Part shown: piece after piece, positions 42,499-52,473 of the stretch
Layout of the letters: every line of letters starts with the position of its first letter
How positions within the stretch are numbered: the stretch's first letter is position 1
Assembly: GCA_944325685.1 (NCBI GenBank)
Contig: CALVBC010000005.1
Span: forward strand, 1-64,000
Origin: an uncultured Erysipelotrichaceae bacterium
Lineage (GTDB): Bacteria; Bacillota_I; Bacilli_A; Erysipelotrichales; Erysipelotrichaceae
DNA: 64,000 nt
Direction of reading: 5' to 3'
The notes under the pieces: model-generated
Databases searched by the model: none
What the model was told of the DNA's origin: nothing
Seen by the model: the letters and a program-made list of their open reading frames with translations, nothing else
Position numbers and translations under genes: made by a program

Positions 42499-43376
42499 GA
42501 AGTGGCTTTGTCGCACTGATGGGCTTACCGAATGTCGGTAAGTCATCTTTAATAAATCTTCTCATCAAAGAGGATATCGCCATCACATCTGATAAAGCGC
42601 AAACGACGCGCAATGCGATCTTAGGCATATATCATGACGCAGAAGATGAGATCATCTTCATCGATACACCAGGCATCCATAAGGCTAAGACCGAACTTGG
42701 CCAAAATATGAATAAGGAAGCCTATGGTCAAGCGGAAGGGGCTGATGTCATCTACTATATGATCGATGCGAAAAAGGGTTTGACCACAAAAGATGAGCCG
42801 ATCTTAAAGCGCTTAGGGCAATTAGATATCCCGATGTTTTTGGTAGTCAATAAGATCGACCTTTTAAACAAGGATATGATCGCTAAGATCTTGATGGATG
42901 CATCTAAGTATGACTTTAAGGAATACATCCCGATCAGTGTCTATGATAATGACAATATCGAAGAGCTCATCAAGACGACCTTGACCTATTTCAAGGATGA
43001 TATCAAATACTATCCTGATGAGATGGTCACCAATGTCTCATTGTCTTTCAGGACTAAAGAGATCATCAGACAAAAGGTCTTAGAGAATACCGATCAAGAG
43101 ATCCCACATCTTGTGGCCACCTATATCGATGTCTTGGACGAGCAAGATAATAAGGTCATCATCGAAGCTTCGATCATCTGTAATAAAGACTCCCATAAAG
43201 CCATCATCATCGGCAAAAAGGGTGAACGACTAAGGAAGATCAACATGAGTGCTTCAAAAGAGTTAAAGAAGCTCTTTCATAAGAAGGTATACTTAAGCCT
43301 ATTTGTCAAAGTCAAAGAGGATTGGATGAATAAGCCAGGCGCATTAAAAGACCTTGGCTATGGACGTTATGAGTGA
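42495..43376 (+). CDS. era: GTPase Era
   Basis: A 293-aa GTPase with GLPNVGKSSL (G1), DTPGIH (G3), NKIDLL (G4) and a C-terminal KH domain (IIGKKGERLRKI). It binds 16S rRNA during 30S assembly. The start is GTG in a GTGA overlap with cdd. Confidence 0.96.
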   Translation: MRSGFVALMGLPNVGKSSLINLLIKEDIAITSDKAQTTRNAILGIYHDAEDEIIFIDTPGIHKAKTELGQNMNKEAYGQAEGADVIYYMIDAKKGLTTKDEPILKRLGQLDIPMFLVVNKIDLLNKDMIAKILMDASKYDFKEYIPISVYDNDNIEELIKTTLTYFKDDIKYYPDEMVTNVSLSFRTKEIIRQKVLENTDQEIPHLVATYIDVLDEQDNKVIIEASIICNKDSHKAIIIGKKGERLRKINMSASKELKKLFHKKVYLSLFVKVKEDWMNKPGALKDLGYGRYE

Positions 43377-44082
43377 TACGATAAGGGCCATCATCTTAGA
43401 TGTCCGTGATCATAAGGAAAATGATGCCATGATCAAGGCTTTGACCTATGACCATGGCCTTTTGACTTTTATCGCTAAGGGTACTAAAAAGATGACCAGT
43501 AAAAATGCCATCGCTTTAATGCCTTATTCAATAAGTGACATTACCTATGATCATAAAGAGACCAAGGATATATTCACCCTTTATAAGGCGGAATTATATA
43601 AGAGCTATTATCAAGAGGATATCAGTATCTTAGCGGGGATGTCACTTATTGCCAAACTGACTTTAAGCACCATCGATAAAGAGAATAAGGAGCTACTGTA
43701 TAAGGAAGTAGTAAAGGCTTTAGATAATACCAAAGATCACGATATCAAGCTCATCGTCACGATCTTCATCGCCTTTATCAGTCGCCTTTTGGGTTTTGAG
43801 GCATATGTTGAAGGATGTGTTGTGTGCGACGTCAAAAAAGTCGTGAGCTTCTCTAGCTTAAAAGGTGGTTTTTTATGTTTAGAGCACTTAGGCGATGAAA
43901 AGGTAATGACACCTGATATCTTAAGACAGCTTCGCTATATCTTTAAGGCAACACAAGGCGATATCGACATCTTAGAGAGATATGACATCGATGAAAAGGT
44001 CTATCATCTAGTAGCTGAACATCTATATACTCATACCGACCTTGATAAAAGGGCTTATGACTTCTTTAAGATGACGTTTTGA
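43369..44082 (+). CDS. recO: DNA repair protein RecO
   Basis: A 237-aa protein with an N-terminal OB fold (IILDVRDHKENDAMI) and a zinc region GCVVCD / GGFLCLEH that has three or four ligands. RecO loads RecA with RecR. The start at 43369 overlaps era by 8 bp; an ATG 15 bp upstream is also in frame. The 3' end overlaps the convergent glxK by 17 bp. Confidence 0.9.
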   Translation: MSDTIRAIILDVRDHKENDAMIKALTYDHGLLTFIAKGTKKMTSKNAIALMPYSISDITYDHKETKDIFTLYKAELYKSYYQEDISILAGMSLIAKLTLSTIDKENKELLYKEVVKALDNTKDHDIKLIVTIFIAFISRLLGFEAYVEGCVVCDVKKVVSFSSLKGGFLCLEHLGDEKVMTPDILRQLRYIFKATQGDIDILERYDIDEKVYHLVAEHLYTHTDLDKRAYDFFKMTF

Positions 44083-45178
44083 GATCTTCAAAGACCTTTA
44101 GAGCGGTCTTATAGTAAAGCTCTTGGGCATGGATCTTGATATAGTCATAGTCTAGACCATCACTTGTGGTATATATCTTGACATTTAAGGGCAATTTGAG
44201 GTCCTTTTCTTTTTTGCCACAGATGATGATCACTGGTACTTCATATTTAGCAGCTCTTTTGATGATACCGCTGATCGCTTTGCCGTTTAGTGATTGATGA
44301 TCCAGCGATCCTTCACCAGTGATCACGATATCGGCATCTTTTAGATAGTGATCAAAGTCGATGATATCTAAGATCGTCTCGATCCCTGATACAAAGCTCG
44401 CCTTTAAAAAGCTCACAAGGCCAAAGCCAAGGCCACCAGCAGCGCCAGTACCTTTTTCCTTACTGTTATCGGCATCAAAGGTCTGATATATAAGATCACG
44501 ATAGTGGACCATGCCTTTTTCTAAGCTTTCTAACTCTTTTAAGCTTGCGCCTTTTTGTCTACCAAAGATATAGGTAGCACCATTTTCACCACATAAGACA
44601 TTATCGACATCGGATAGTAGCTTGATCTTTATATCGGCAAGATCCTTTAAAGCTTTATCATCGATCCTTTTTATAGCGATCAGATCTTCGCCTTTACCTA
44701 TAAGCTCATGATCATCTTGATCATAGAATTTAGCGCCTAAGGCCCTTAGTGCGCCGATACCACCATCATTAGTCGCAGAACCACCGAGACATAGATAGAT
44801 CTTCTTATATCCTTTATCGATGGCATCTTTGATCAGGATACCAGTACCATAAGTTGAGGTCTTTGACGGTGATAATTCCTTTTGGTCTAAAAGGGTGATA
44901 CCACTAGCTTTAGCCATCTCGATGATGGCGATATCACCATAGCCAAGATAGTAAGTATCGATCACTCTAAAGAGGGGATCATAGGTCTTTAGATCAATGA
45001 TCTCAGCTTTTAATACCTCATTTATGGCATCGATCGTCCCCTCACCTCCATCGCCCAAAGGGATACCGATACAGTCGATATCAAGGAAGATCTCTTGAGC
45101 CGCTTTCTTTAAGAGCCTTATCGTATCAAAGCTTGAAAGGGTACCTTTAAAGCTATCGCTAGCAAATATACATCGCAT
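44066..45178 (-). CDS. glxK: Glycerate 2-kinase, GlxK/GarK family
   Basis: A 370-aa kinase (family type 1) with the start FASDSFKGTLSS, GDGGEGTIDAI, GGSATNDGGIGALRALGA and GTGAAGGLGFGL. It phosphorylates D-glycerate to 2-phosphoglycerate. The reductase making glycerate from tartronate semialdehyde may be the gene at 55334. It interrupts the usual recO-glyS order on the opposite strand. No Shine-Dalgarno; an extended -10 lies 6 nt before the ATG. Confidence 0.92.
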   Translation of the reverse strand: MRCIFASDSFKGTLSSFDTIRLLKKAAQEIFLDIDCIGIPLGDGGEGTIDAINEVLKAEIIDLKTYDPLFRVIDTYYLGYGDIAIIEMAKASGITLLDQKELSPSKTSTYGTGILIKDAIDKGYKKIYLCLGGSATNDGGIGALRALGAKFYDQDDHELIGKGEDLIAIKRIDDKALKDLADIKIKLLSDVDNVLCGENGATYIFGRQKGASLKELESLEKGMVHYRDLIYQTFDADNSKEKGTGAAGGLGFGLVSFLKASFVSGIETILDIIDFDHYLKDADIVITGEGSLDHQSLNGKAISGIIKRAAKYEVPVIIICGKKEKDLKLPLNVKIYTTSDGLDYDYIKIHAQELYYKTALKVFEDLKTSS

Positions 45179-45184
45179 ACTCCT

Positions 45185-45193
45185 ATTCTAGCA
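45185..45193 (-). promoter_or_regulatory. Extended -10 promoter of glxK, leaderless layout
   Basis: TGCTAGAAT on the minus strand ends 6 nt before the ATG at 45178. The six bases between are AGGAGT, but their spacing to ATG is too short for a usual ribosome site and they would not be transcribed. Confidence 0.55.
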
Positions 45194-45253
45194 TCAAAAG
45201 CCATTTAACTGCTTGCCTAAATGGTTTATAATATTAGGGCTTAAGGAGAATGT

Positions 45254-46624
45254 ATGAGTAAATATAGTTTTGAAGAGATCGTAAATCATTTAAAGAGTAC
45301 AGGTTATGTCTATCAAGGTTCAGAGATCTACGGTGGTCTAAGCAACAGCTGGGATTTCGGTATCTTAGGTAGTGAACTAAAAAAGAATATCAAGGATCTA
45401 TGGTGGAAGGAATTCATCCAAAAGGATCCCAATAACGTCGGTATCGATGCTGGGATCATCATGAACCCAAGGACTTGGGAAGCATCAGGTCACTTAAAGG
45501 GCTTCAGTGATCTCATGATCGACTGCAAGGAATGTAAGTCACGCTTTAGAGCGGACCAGATGATCGAAAACGCGACTGGCATCAGCGTTGAAGGCAAGTC
45601 ACCAGAAGAGATGATGCAGGTGATCGAAGATAACCATGTCGTCTGTCCAAAGTGTGGTAAACACAACTTCACTGAGCCAAGGCCTTTCAACTTGATGTTT
45701 AAGACATTTATCGGCACTGTCGAAGATAGTAAGTCAGTGGTCTATCTAAGACCAGAGACATGCCAAGGCATCTTTGTGAACTTTGAAAATGTCTTAAGGA
45801 CATCAAGGCGTAAGTTACCATTTGGTATCGGTCAGATCGGTAAGTCCTTTAGAAATGAGATCACCCCAGGTAACTTTATCTTTAGGACCAGGGAATTTGA
45901 ACAGATGGAACTTGAGTTCTTCTATGATCCAAAAGATACTAAAGATTGGTATGTCTATTGGAAGGAAGTCTGTTTTGAATTTGTCAAAAGGTTAGGTATC
46001 AAAGAAGAGAACCTCCGCTTTAGAGAACATGCCAAAGAGGAATTGGCTTTCTACTCCGTCGGTACCAGCGATATCGAATATGCCTTCCCATTCACTGATT
46101 GGGGTGAGGTCTGGGGTATCGCTGCTAGAACTGACTATGACTTGACCCAGCATCAGACCTTCTCAGGTAAGGACATGTCATATCTTGATCCTAATACCAA
46201 TGAGCGCTTTATCCCATATGTCATTGAGCCATCAGTCGGTGTAGAAAGACTATTCTTGATGTGTGTATGTGACGCTTATGATATCGAAAAATTAGAGAAT
46301 GACGAAAGGATCGTCATGCATCTTCATCCAGCGATCGCACCGATCAAGGCCAGTGTCCTCCCTTTAAGCAAGAAGCTCAAGGACGGTGCGATGAAGATCT
46401 ACCAAGACCTAGCGGAAGATTTCCGTGTTGAATATGATGAAGCAGGCTCGATCGGTAAACGTTACCGTCGTGCCGATATGATCGGAACACCTCTATGTAT
46501 CACCTATGACTTTGATAGTGAGACCGATGGTTGTGTCACCGTCAGAGACCGCGATACGATGGAACAGGTCAGATTACCGATCGGTGAATTAAAAGGATAT
46601 ATCCACGATAAGATCAAATTTTAA
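45254..46624 (+). CDS. glyS: Glycyl-tRNA synthetase, single-chain class II type
   Basis: A 456-aa alpha2-type Gly[10 protein letters not shown] and CPKCGKHNF form a zinc-like knuckle, motif 2 is [19 protein letters not shown], motif 3 is SVGVERLF, and the C-terminal anticodon domain is present. This form differs from the GlyQ/GlyS pair of Bacillus yet occupies the same locus before dnaG. TAAGGAG precedes the ATG and TATAAT lies upstream. Stop and dnaG start overlap by one base. Confidence 0.96.
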   Translation: MSKYSFEEIVNHLKSTGYVYQGSEIYGGLSNSWDFGILGSELKKNIKDLWWKEFIQKDPNNVGIDAGIIMNPRTWEASGHLKGFSDLMIDCKECKSRFRADQMIENATGISVEGKSPEEMMQVIEDNHVVCPKCGKHNFTEPRPFNLMFKTFIGTVEDSKSVVYLRPETCQGIFVNFENVLRTSRRKLPFGIGQIGKSFRNEITPGNFIFRTREFEQMELEFFYDPKDTKDWYVYWKEVCFEFVKRLGIKEENLRFREHAKEELAFYSVGTSDIEYAFPFTDWGEVWGIAARTDYDLTQHQTFSGKDMSYLDPNTNERFIPYVIEPSVGVERLFLMCVCDAYDIEKLENDERIVMHLHPAIAPIKASVLPLSKKLKDGAMKIYQDLAEDFRVEYDEAGSIGKRYRRADMIGTPLCITYDFDSETDGCVTVRDRDTMEQVRLPIGELKGYIHDKIKF

Positions 46625-48366
46625 TGCGATTAGACGATAAACTCATCGAAGAGATCCGCCAAAGTGCGAGTATCAGTCAGGTGATCAGTCAATTCATCCC
46701 GATCACCAAAAAAGGGCGTAGCTATGTAGCAGTATGTCCTTTTCATGATGACCATGATCCATCACTTTCGATCAGTGAAGATAAACAGATCTACAAGTGC
46801 TTTGTCTGCGGTAAGGGTGGTAATGTCTTCAATTTCGTCAAAGACTACACCAAGTGTAGTTTCCCTGAGGCAGTGGCCAAGGTCGCTGAGATCATCGGAC
46901 GACCGATCGACCTTGGTAATTACCAACGACCAAAGCCCGTATCCAAGTATCAAAAGCACTATGACCTCATGCAGGATGCGATCGACTTTACAAGCTACGC
47001 TCTAAATACCTATGCGGGTGAAGAAGCGAAGGATTATCTATTAAAAAGAGGGCTTGATAAAGAGGTCATCGACTATTTTGAAGTCGGTTATGATCCTAAA
47101 GGGGATACGTTATATCGCTACTTAAAGAATAAAGGCTATAGTGATGACATGATCGAAGGCTTGGGTATCGCTAGGGCTGGTGATTATGGTTATCACGATA
47201 TCTTCCAAAATCGTGTCACTTTCCCGATCCACAATATAAATGGCGATCCGATCGCCTTTAGTGCTAGGGCTTTAGATGCATCACAAGTCGCTAAGTATAT
47301 CAATACATCTGAGACCATCATCTACCATAAGGGTGATGTGGTATATAACTATCATCGGGCCAAAGATGAGGCTAAAAGGGCAGATCGTGTCATCATCTCA
47401 GAAGGGGTCATGGACGTGATCGCTTTAAAAAGGGCAGGCATCAATAATGTCGTAGCCACTTTAGGGACATCATGTACTAATACGCAACTCTTGCATATCG
47501 CTAAACTAAGCAAGCACATGGTCTTCTTCTACGATGGGGATGAAGCAGGCCGAAAAGCGACGATGCGGGCTTGTGAGATGGCGATGACGATGGGTTATGA
47601 ACCCTATGTGATCGTCAATGATACCGATAAGGATCCTGATGAGATCATCAATGAGGGCAAGGCTAAAGACCTAAGGGATATGGTCTCTAAAGAGATCATG
47701 GGCATCGAATATGCCTTTGATTACTACATGGACCTCTATCCTTTCCATAGCTATCAAAATAAAAAGAGCTATATCAATCGCTTATCCAAGCTCATAAGCT
47801 ATATCAAGGATAGCTATGACCGCGATAATTTCTATCATGAATTAGCGACTAGGACGGGTCTACCAGTAGAGCGTGAAAAGATCACTAAAAAAGAGTATAA
47901 TACACAGGTACATGTAGATCCTATAGAAGTGCTTGATGGGCTTACTAAGGCTGAATATACGATCTTAAAGGGCATGATGGATTCTGGTGTAGCTGTTGAC
48001 ATGTACCGCAAGGAATTGGGTTTCTTGTACAGTGATACAGCGACCAAGATCGCTGATCTTATCATCGATGCCTATCGCAAAGATGGCGACTTTGATGTAT
48101 CAAGGGCCCTTGATATGATCGATGATAAAGAGATATCTGATACTTTAGTCAAGATCAGCATGGATAAAGAGATCGCTGATGAGTTTGATGAAGAGATCTT
48201 TATGGGCTCGATCAAAAAGATCAAACTGGAGATCAAAAAAAGCAAGCTCCAGGATCTTAAACAAAAGATAGCGAAAAAGAAGTACACAAGTGAAGAAGAA
48301 CTTGAGAAATACCTAAAAGAGTACAATGACTTACTCAAAGAGATAGGAGGTAGGAAAAATGGCTGA
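46624..48366 (+). CDS. dnaG: DNA primase
   Basis: A 580-aa primase. The zinc-binding domain has [10 protein letters not shown] and [10 protein letters not shown], the TOPRIM fold has [11 protein letters not shown] and [11 protein letters not shown], and a C-terminal helicase-binding region follows. It makes Okazaki primers. It lies between glyS and sigA in the classical macromolecular-synthesis operon. Confidence 0.96.
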   Translation: MRLDDKLIEEIRQSASISQVISQFIPITKKGRSYVAVCPFHDDHDPSLSISEDKQIYKCFVCGKGGNVFNFVKDYTKCSFPEAVAKVAEIIGRPIDLGNYQRPKPVSKYQKHYDLMQDAIDFTSYALNTYAGEEAKDYLLKRGLDKEVIDYFEVGYDPKGDTLYRYLKNKGYSDDMIEGLGIARAGDYGYHDIFQNRVTFPIHNINGDPIAFSARALDASQVAKYINTSETIIYHKGDVVYNYHRAKDEAKRADRVIISEGVMDVIALKRAGINNVVATLGTSCTNTQLLHIAKLSKHMVFFYDGDEAGRKATMRACEMAMTMGYEPYVIVNDTDKDPDEIINEGKAKDLRDMVSKEIMGIEYAFDYYMDLYPFHSYQNKKSYINRLSKLISYIKDSYDRDNFYHELATRTGLPVEREKITKKEYNTQVHVDPIEVLDGLTKAEYTILKGMMDSGVAVDMYRKELGFLYSDTATKIADLIIDAYRKDGDFDVSRALDMIDDKEISDTLVKISMDKEIADEFDEEIFMGSIKKIKLEIKKSKLQDLKQKIAKKKYTSEEELEKYLKEYNDLLKEIGGRKNG

Positions 48367-49543
48367 GATCAACTTAAAGAAATTGAAGACGATCGATGAT
48401 CTTAAAGAGGAGATCAAACGGGTCTATGATGAAGATGGAACTATCAAACAGAAGGATGTCCTTGAAGCATTAGACCGTTTTGATACGGAAGATAGTGATG
48501 TCGACGATCTTTATGAATGGCTCCAAGATGAAGGCATCAGTTTTGATTCAGAGGTAAATGAAGAAGTAGCTGACTTTGAAGAGATGGAAGACAGTGACCC
48601 AGATTTTGACGATGAAGCCTTAGAAGAAGATATCGAAAATGATACCGAAGGGGATACGGAAGCCGTCTATTCGACGATGACCAGCGATGAGATGAACCAT
48701 TCCAAGGTCACTGACCCTGTCAAGATGTATCTAAAGGAGATCGGTAGGGTCAAGCTATTATCCGCCGATGAAGAGATCGAGATCGCTAAGCGTATCGAAA
48801 ACGGTGATGAAGAAGCTAAGAAAGCTTTGATCAGTGCTAACTTGCGTCTTGTCGTATCGATCGCTAAGAAATATACATCGAAGGGCATGTTATTTTTGGA
48901 TCTGATCCAAGAAGGGAATATGGGGCTTATCAAAGCGGTCGAGAAATTCGATTACCGCAAAGGCTTTAAATTCTCGACTTATGCGACATGGTGGATCAGA
49001 CAAGCGATCACCAGGGCGATCGCTGACCAAGCTCGGACCATCAGGATCCCTGTCCACATGGTCGAGACCATCAATAAGATGACCCGTATCCAAAGACAAC
49101 TAGTCCAAGAGTTAGGTCGTGATCCAACAGCGGAAGAGATCGCTGAACATATGGAAGGTGTCGACGCCGATAAGGTCAGACAGATCCAAAAGATCGCCTT
49201 AGATCCAGTATCTTTAGAGACCCCGATCGGTGAAGAAGATGATTCTCACTTAGGTGACTTCGTCGAAGACAAAGATGCGATGTCACCAGACCAATATGCC
49301 AATAACCAACTCTTGCGCGATGAGATCGATGCCGTCTTAAAGACACTGACTGATCGTGAAGAGAAGGTCTTGCGCTTGCGCTTTGGTCTTGAAGATGGCA
49401 GGACCAGGACTTTAGAAGAAGTCGGTAAGGAATTTGATGTCACAAGAGAAAGGATCCGTCAGATCGAAGCGAAAGCTTTGCGTAAGCTGAAGAATCCGAC
49501 TAAATCAAAACGCCTAAAAGAGTTTATCGGTGAAAGGGACTGA
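48359..49543 (+). CDS. sigA: Primary RNA polymerase sigma factor SigA (RpoD)
   Basis: A 394-aa sigma-70 factor. Region 1.1-like acidic N-terminus (about 1-110), region 1.2 ([14 protein letters not shown]), region 2 ([34 protein letters not shown]), region 3, and region 4 ([32 protein letters not shown]). It directs housekeeping transcription. GGAGG lies before the ATG; the gene overlaps dnaG by 8 bp and trmK by one base. Confidence 0.97.
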   Translation: MAEINLKKLKTIDDLKEEIKRVYDEDGTIKQKDVLEALDRFDTEDSDVDDLYEWLQDEGISFDSEVNEEVADFEEMEDSDPDFDDEALEEDIENDTEGDTEAVYSTMTSDEMNHSKVTDPVKMYLKEIGRVKLLSADEEIEIAKRIENGDEEAKKALISANLRLVVSIAKKYTSKGMLFLDLIQEGNMGLIKAVEKFDYRKGFKFSTYATWWIRQAITRAIADQARTIRIPVHMVETINKMTRIQRQLVQELGRDPTAEEIAEHMEGVDADKVRQIQKIALDPVSLETPIGEEDDSHLGDFVEDKDAMSPDQYANNQLLRDEIDAVLKTLTDREEKVLRLRFGLEDGRTRTLEEVGKEFDVTRERIRQIEAKALRKLKNPTKSKRLKEFIGERD

Positions 49544-50184
49544 TGCGTCTATCCAAACGTTTAAAAAAGATAGCTAGTTATGTCGAGCATGATGCGATCG
49601 TCTACGATGTCGGTTGCGATCATGCCCTTTTATCATGTTTTTTGATCAAGGAAGGCATCGCAAAAAAGGTCTACGCCGGCGACAATAAAGAAGGACCACT
49701 TAAAGCCGCCAAGGCCAATATCAAAGCCCAAGGACTAGAAGACAAGGTCATCCCGATCTTAGCTGATGGCCTAAAAAAAGCCCCTTACGATGTCGATACT
49801 GTCATCATCGCTGGGATGGGCTTTAATACTTTGAAGATGGTCCTAGAAGATACTGATATCAAAAGGTTCAAACGCTTCATCGTCCAGATCAATCACCAAG
49901 TAAGCGACTTAAGGGCTTATATAAGTGATCATAATTATAAGATCCTTGAAGAAGGGGTCATATACGATGGTTTTTATTATGAGATCATCGTCTTTGATAC
50001 GACTGAAGGAAGAAGATTAAGTGACCTAGAGATAAGTTATGGTCCGATATTATTAAAGAGAAAAGATGAAGTCTTTATCGATCATTTAAATGACCGCAAA
50101 GGAAAGCTTTTAAAGATCTTAGAAAATCATGACGACCCTAAGATCAAAGAAGAGATAAGTACGATCGATAGTATCATCAAATAA
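49543..50184 (+). CDS. trmK: tRNA m1A22 methyltransferase TrmK
   Basis: A 213-aa Rossmann methyltransferase with start [17 protein letters not shown] motif VYDVGCDHALLSCF and IVQINHQ in the catalytic loop. TrmK (YqfN) methylates A22 of tRNA and follows sigA in Bacillus too. Confidence 0.93.
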   Translation: MRLSKRLKKIASYVEHDAIVYDVGCDHALLSCFLIKEGIAKKVYAGDNKEGPLKAAKANIKAQGLEDKVIPILADGLKKAPYDVDTVIIAGMGFNTLKMVLEDTDIKRFKRFIVQINHQVSDLRAYISDHNYKILEEGVIYDGFYYEIIVFDTTEGRRLSDLEISYGPILLKRKDEVFIDHLNDRKGKLLKILENHDDPKIKEEISTIDSIIK

Positions 50185-50210
50185 GATCGTGATCACACCA
50201 CCTAAATACA

Positions 50211-50234
50211 TAACACATATTATTGTATGTGTTA
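50211..50234. promoter_or_regulatory. Inverted repeat, candidate operator before the HicB-like gene
   Basis: TAACACATA and TATGTGTTA form a perfect 9-bp inverted repeat with a 6-nt spacer, about 100 bp upstream of the HicB-like ATG. RHH antitoxins usually repress their own promoter through such sites. Confidence 0.45.
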
Positions 50235-50333
50235 CAATAATCACGGAATATGATGATCGATAAGAAGTTGATCATACTACTGATCACAGTTCGATCATCT
50301 TTTAAATCGTCCATGAAATAAAAGGAGGCAAGA

Positions 50334-50615
50334 ATGAATAAGTGTGATAGGTATTATTATCCTGCTATCTTAGGCATAGAAGATGATGGTATCGAGCTTC
50401 CTAAACCAACTTCCCTTAAAGATGTTGACTTAAAAGAAGATGAAAGAGTTATCTTAGTTGATGTATATATGCCATCACTACGACTAGCATATAAAAATAA
50501 AGCGGTCAGTAGGACGGTGACTCTTCCATCTTGGTTAAATGCCCTCGCCCAAGAAAAAGGCTTTAATTTTTCGCAAGTCTTACAAGAAGCTCTAAAGAAA
50601 GAGCTTGGAATATAG
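50334..50615 (+). CDS. HicB-like antitoxin, internally shortened and without HicA
   Basis: A 93-aa protein. The first 18 residues (YYYPAILGIEDDG) resemble the start of the HicB RNase-H-like fold and the last 45 (NKAVSRTVTLPSWLNALAQE; NFSQVLQEALKKELGI) are a typical HicB ribbon-helix-helix tail. The middle (FPDLPGC...EEAL region, about 40 residues in full-length HicB) is missing. No HicA toxin lies on either side. AAAGGAGG precedes the ATG. It may be a solo DNA-binding repressor derived from HicB, or a decayed antitoxin. Confidence 0.7.
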   Translation: MNKCDRYYYPAILGIEDDGIELPKPTSLKDVDLKEDERVILVDVYMPSLRLAYKNKAVSRTVTLPSWLNALAQEKGFNFSQVLQEALKKELGI

Positions 50616-50643
50616 ATCGGTTTTAAAGTATCAGGCAAAATAA

Positions 50644-50698
50644 AAAAGAGGTGGTAAAACCTGAAATCAGACATTCAAGGTTTTTACACACCTCTTTT
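50644..50698. terminator. Bidirectional terminator between the HicB-like gene and rpsT
   Basis: AAAAGAGGTG pairs with ACACCTCTTTT around an inner stem GTAAAACCT/AGGTTTTTAC. A and T runs flank both ends; the rpsT stop lies at the right edge. Confidence 0.75.
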
Positions 50699-50960
50699 AG
50701 TTCATTGCGTTGATCGCTTTTTGTAGTCGTGATTTTTCACGAGCTACATAGTTTTTGTGTTTTAGATTATGGCTGCTAGCTCTATCGAGTAGGGCATTGC
50801 ATTCATTATATGCCTTGACAGCCTCTTCCTTATTACCTGCTTCAACTAAAGTCATTACTTTCTTGATCGAAGTCTTTAAACGGCTTCTATCTGAAGTATT
50901 TTGTAGGTTCTTCTTTGCATTAGTCAAAGCTCTTTTTTTCTGTGACTTAATATTTGCCAT
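50697..50960 (-). CDS. rpsT: 30S ribosomal protein S20
   Basis: An 87-aa basic helical protein with the start MANIKSQKKRALTNAKKN and HNLKHKNYVAREKSRL near the end. It binds 16S rRNA. AAAGGAGG precedes the ATG and TGCTATAAT lies about 30 nt further upstream. Divergent from fmt. Confidence 0.95.
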   Translation of the reverse strand: MANIKSQKKRALTNAKKNLQNTSDRSRLKTSIKKVMTLVEAGNKEEAVKAYNECNALLDRASSHNLKHKNYVAREKSRLQKAINAMN

Positions 50961-51011
50961 AGCTCCTCCTTTTCTTTGTGCCTATAGATTATAGCATAAT
51001 TACCACGATTG

Positions 51012-51043
51012 TTGACAATAGTTTTTATCGCATGTGCTATAAT
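51012..51043 (+). promoter_or_regulatory. fmt promoter with extended -10
   Basis: TGCTATAAT ends at 51043, nine bases before the fmt ATG; TTGACA at 51012 is 20 bp upstream of the -10, longer than usual. The mRNA leader would be only a few bases and holds no Shine-Dalgarno. Confidence 0.6.
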
Positions 51044-51052
51044 ACGATAGTT

Positions 51053-52000
51053 ATGAAGAATTGTCGTATCGTATTTATGGGCACACCGGCATTTGCCGCT
51101 AATATCTTAGAAGGCTTACTACAAGATGGCTATGATATCGTCGGTGTCGTCACGCAACCCGACAAAGAAGTCGGAAGAAAGAAGATATTAACACCAAGTC
51201 CTGTCAAAGAGGTCGCTTTAAGTCATGGCTTAAAAGTATATCAGCCTCTAAAGATCCGCAAGGAATACGATGAGATCTTAGCTTTAGATCCTGAGCTCAT
51301 CTTAGTCTGTGCCTATGGTCAGATCATCCCCAAAGCGATCTTAGACTATCCAAAGTGGGGTTGTGTCAATACCCATGGCTCTTTATTGCCTAAATACAGA
51401 GGTGGTGCACCGATCCAATGGTCGATCATAAATGGTGATGATAAGACCGGTATCACTTTGATGTATATGTCAGAGAAGATGGATGAAGGTGATATCTTAT
51501 TCCAAAAGGAGATCGCTATCGATATCGATGATACTAATACGACCTTATTCAAAAAGATGAGTGACTTAGCACTTGAGATGTTAAGAGAGCACTTAGATGA
51601 TATCATCACTGGTGATATAAAACCGATACCGCAAGATCACGATAAGGCTACCTATGCTTGGAACCTTAAAAAGGAAGATGAATATATCGATTTTGATGAA
51701 GACGTCAAAAAGGTCTACGACCATATCCGTGGCCTATTAGATGATCCAGGTGCTTACTCAATGATCGATGATAAGAAGTATAAATTCCATAAGGTCCGCT
51801 ATACAGATGAAGTATCAGGCGAGCCAGGTGAGGTCATCGGTTTAAAAGATGATGCCTTAGCGATCGCTTGTAAAAACGGGACGATCTTAGTCGATGTCAT
51901 CCAAAGCGAAGGCAAAAAAGCGATGAAGGCTAAGGATTTCTATAATGGTTCAGGCAAGAACTTAGTAGGGAAGCGATTTAGATGTCGACAAGAAGGATAG
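51053..52000 (+). CDS. fmt: Methionyl-tRNA formyltransferase
   Basis: A 315-aa enzyme with the start NCRIVFMGTPAFAA, the catalytic loop NTHGSLLPKYRGGAPIQW and a C-terminal OB domain. It formylates Met-tRNA for initiation. The start at 51053 matches the family; longer frames to the left cover the promoter. It overlaps the ECF gene by 19 bp. Confidence 0.95.
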   Translation: MKNCRIVFMGTPAFAANILEGLLQDGYDIVGVVTQPDKEVGRKKILTPSPVKEVALSHGLKVYQPLKIRKEYDEILALDPELILVCAYGQIIPKAILDYPKWGCVNTHGSLLPKYRGGAPIQWSIINGDDKTGITLMYMSEKMDEGDILFQKEIAIDIDDTNTTLFKKMSDLALEMLREHLDDIITGDIKPIPQDHDKATYAWNLKKEDEYIDFDEDVKKVYDHIRGLLDDPGAYSMIDDKKYKFHKVRYTDEVSGEPGEVIGLKDDALAIACKNGTILVDVIQSEGKKAMKAKDFYNGSGKNLVGKRFRCRQEG

Positions 52001-52473
52001 TCATCGACGCTTTGTTTATTGCGATCATCGCGATAGTTACCGCGCTTATCGCGATCCCGATCGGTGTCTATGGCTATATCAATCTGAGCGATGCCCTGAT
52101 CATGTGTCTAAGTGTCTATCTTGGTCCTTTTGACCTTTTTATCGTCGGGGCATTAGGTGCTAGTATCGCTGACCTTGCCTTAGGTTATAGTCAATATGCG
52201 ATCTTTACTTTTTTGATCAAAGGTATTGAAGCTTTGATCATAAGTCATATATGTAAGAAATATAGGCCTATAGCCTTTATATTAGGAGCAGGATGGATGC
52301 TAGTGGGATATGGACTTACGGATGCGCTATTAGGTAGTGATATAACGCTTTTATTCGCTTCGATATTAGCTAATCTTCCCCAAGCCATTATCTCTTTAAT
52401 CATCGCTTTTATCTTTTATATCCCTTTAAAGAGGGTCTTAGAAAGGAGTCAACGTGGATCAGAAACACATTAG
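51982..52473 (+). CDS. ECF transporter substrate-binding (S) component, substrate unknown
   Basis: A 163-aa membrane protein with about six helices. [19 protein letters not shown] at the N-terminus, then [16 protein letters not shown] and [17 protein letters not shown] fit the S-component family fold, which captures vitamins for the shared EcfAAT module. The substrate cannot be read from the sequence. It overlaps fmt by 19 bp and lepA by 20 bp, so fmt-ecfS-lepA-hemW form an operon. Confidence 0.75.
   Translation: MSTRRIVIDALFIAIIAIVTALIAIPIGVYGYINLSDALIMCLSVYLGPFDLFIVGALGASIADLALGYSQYAIFTFLIKGIEALIISHICKKYRPIAFILGAGWMLVGYGLTDALLGSDITLLFASILANLPQAIISLIIAFIFYIPLKRVLERSQRGSETH

Noticed and set aside
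48072-48338. Ser-rich minus-strand ORF inside dnaG
   Set aside because: Typical antisense artefact of GAT/ATC-rich coding; no ribosome site.
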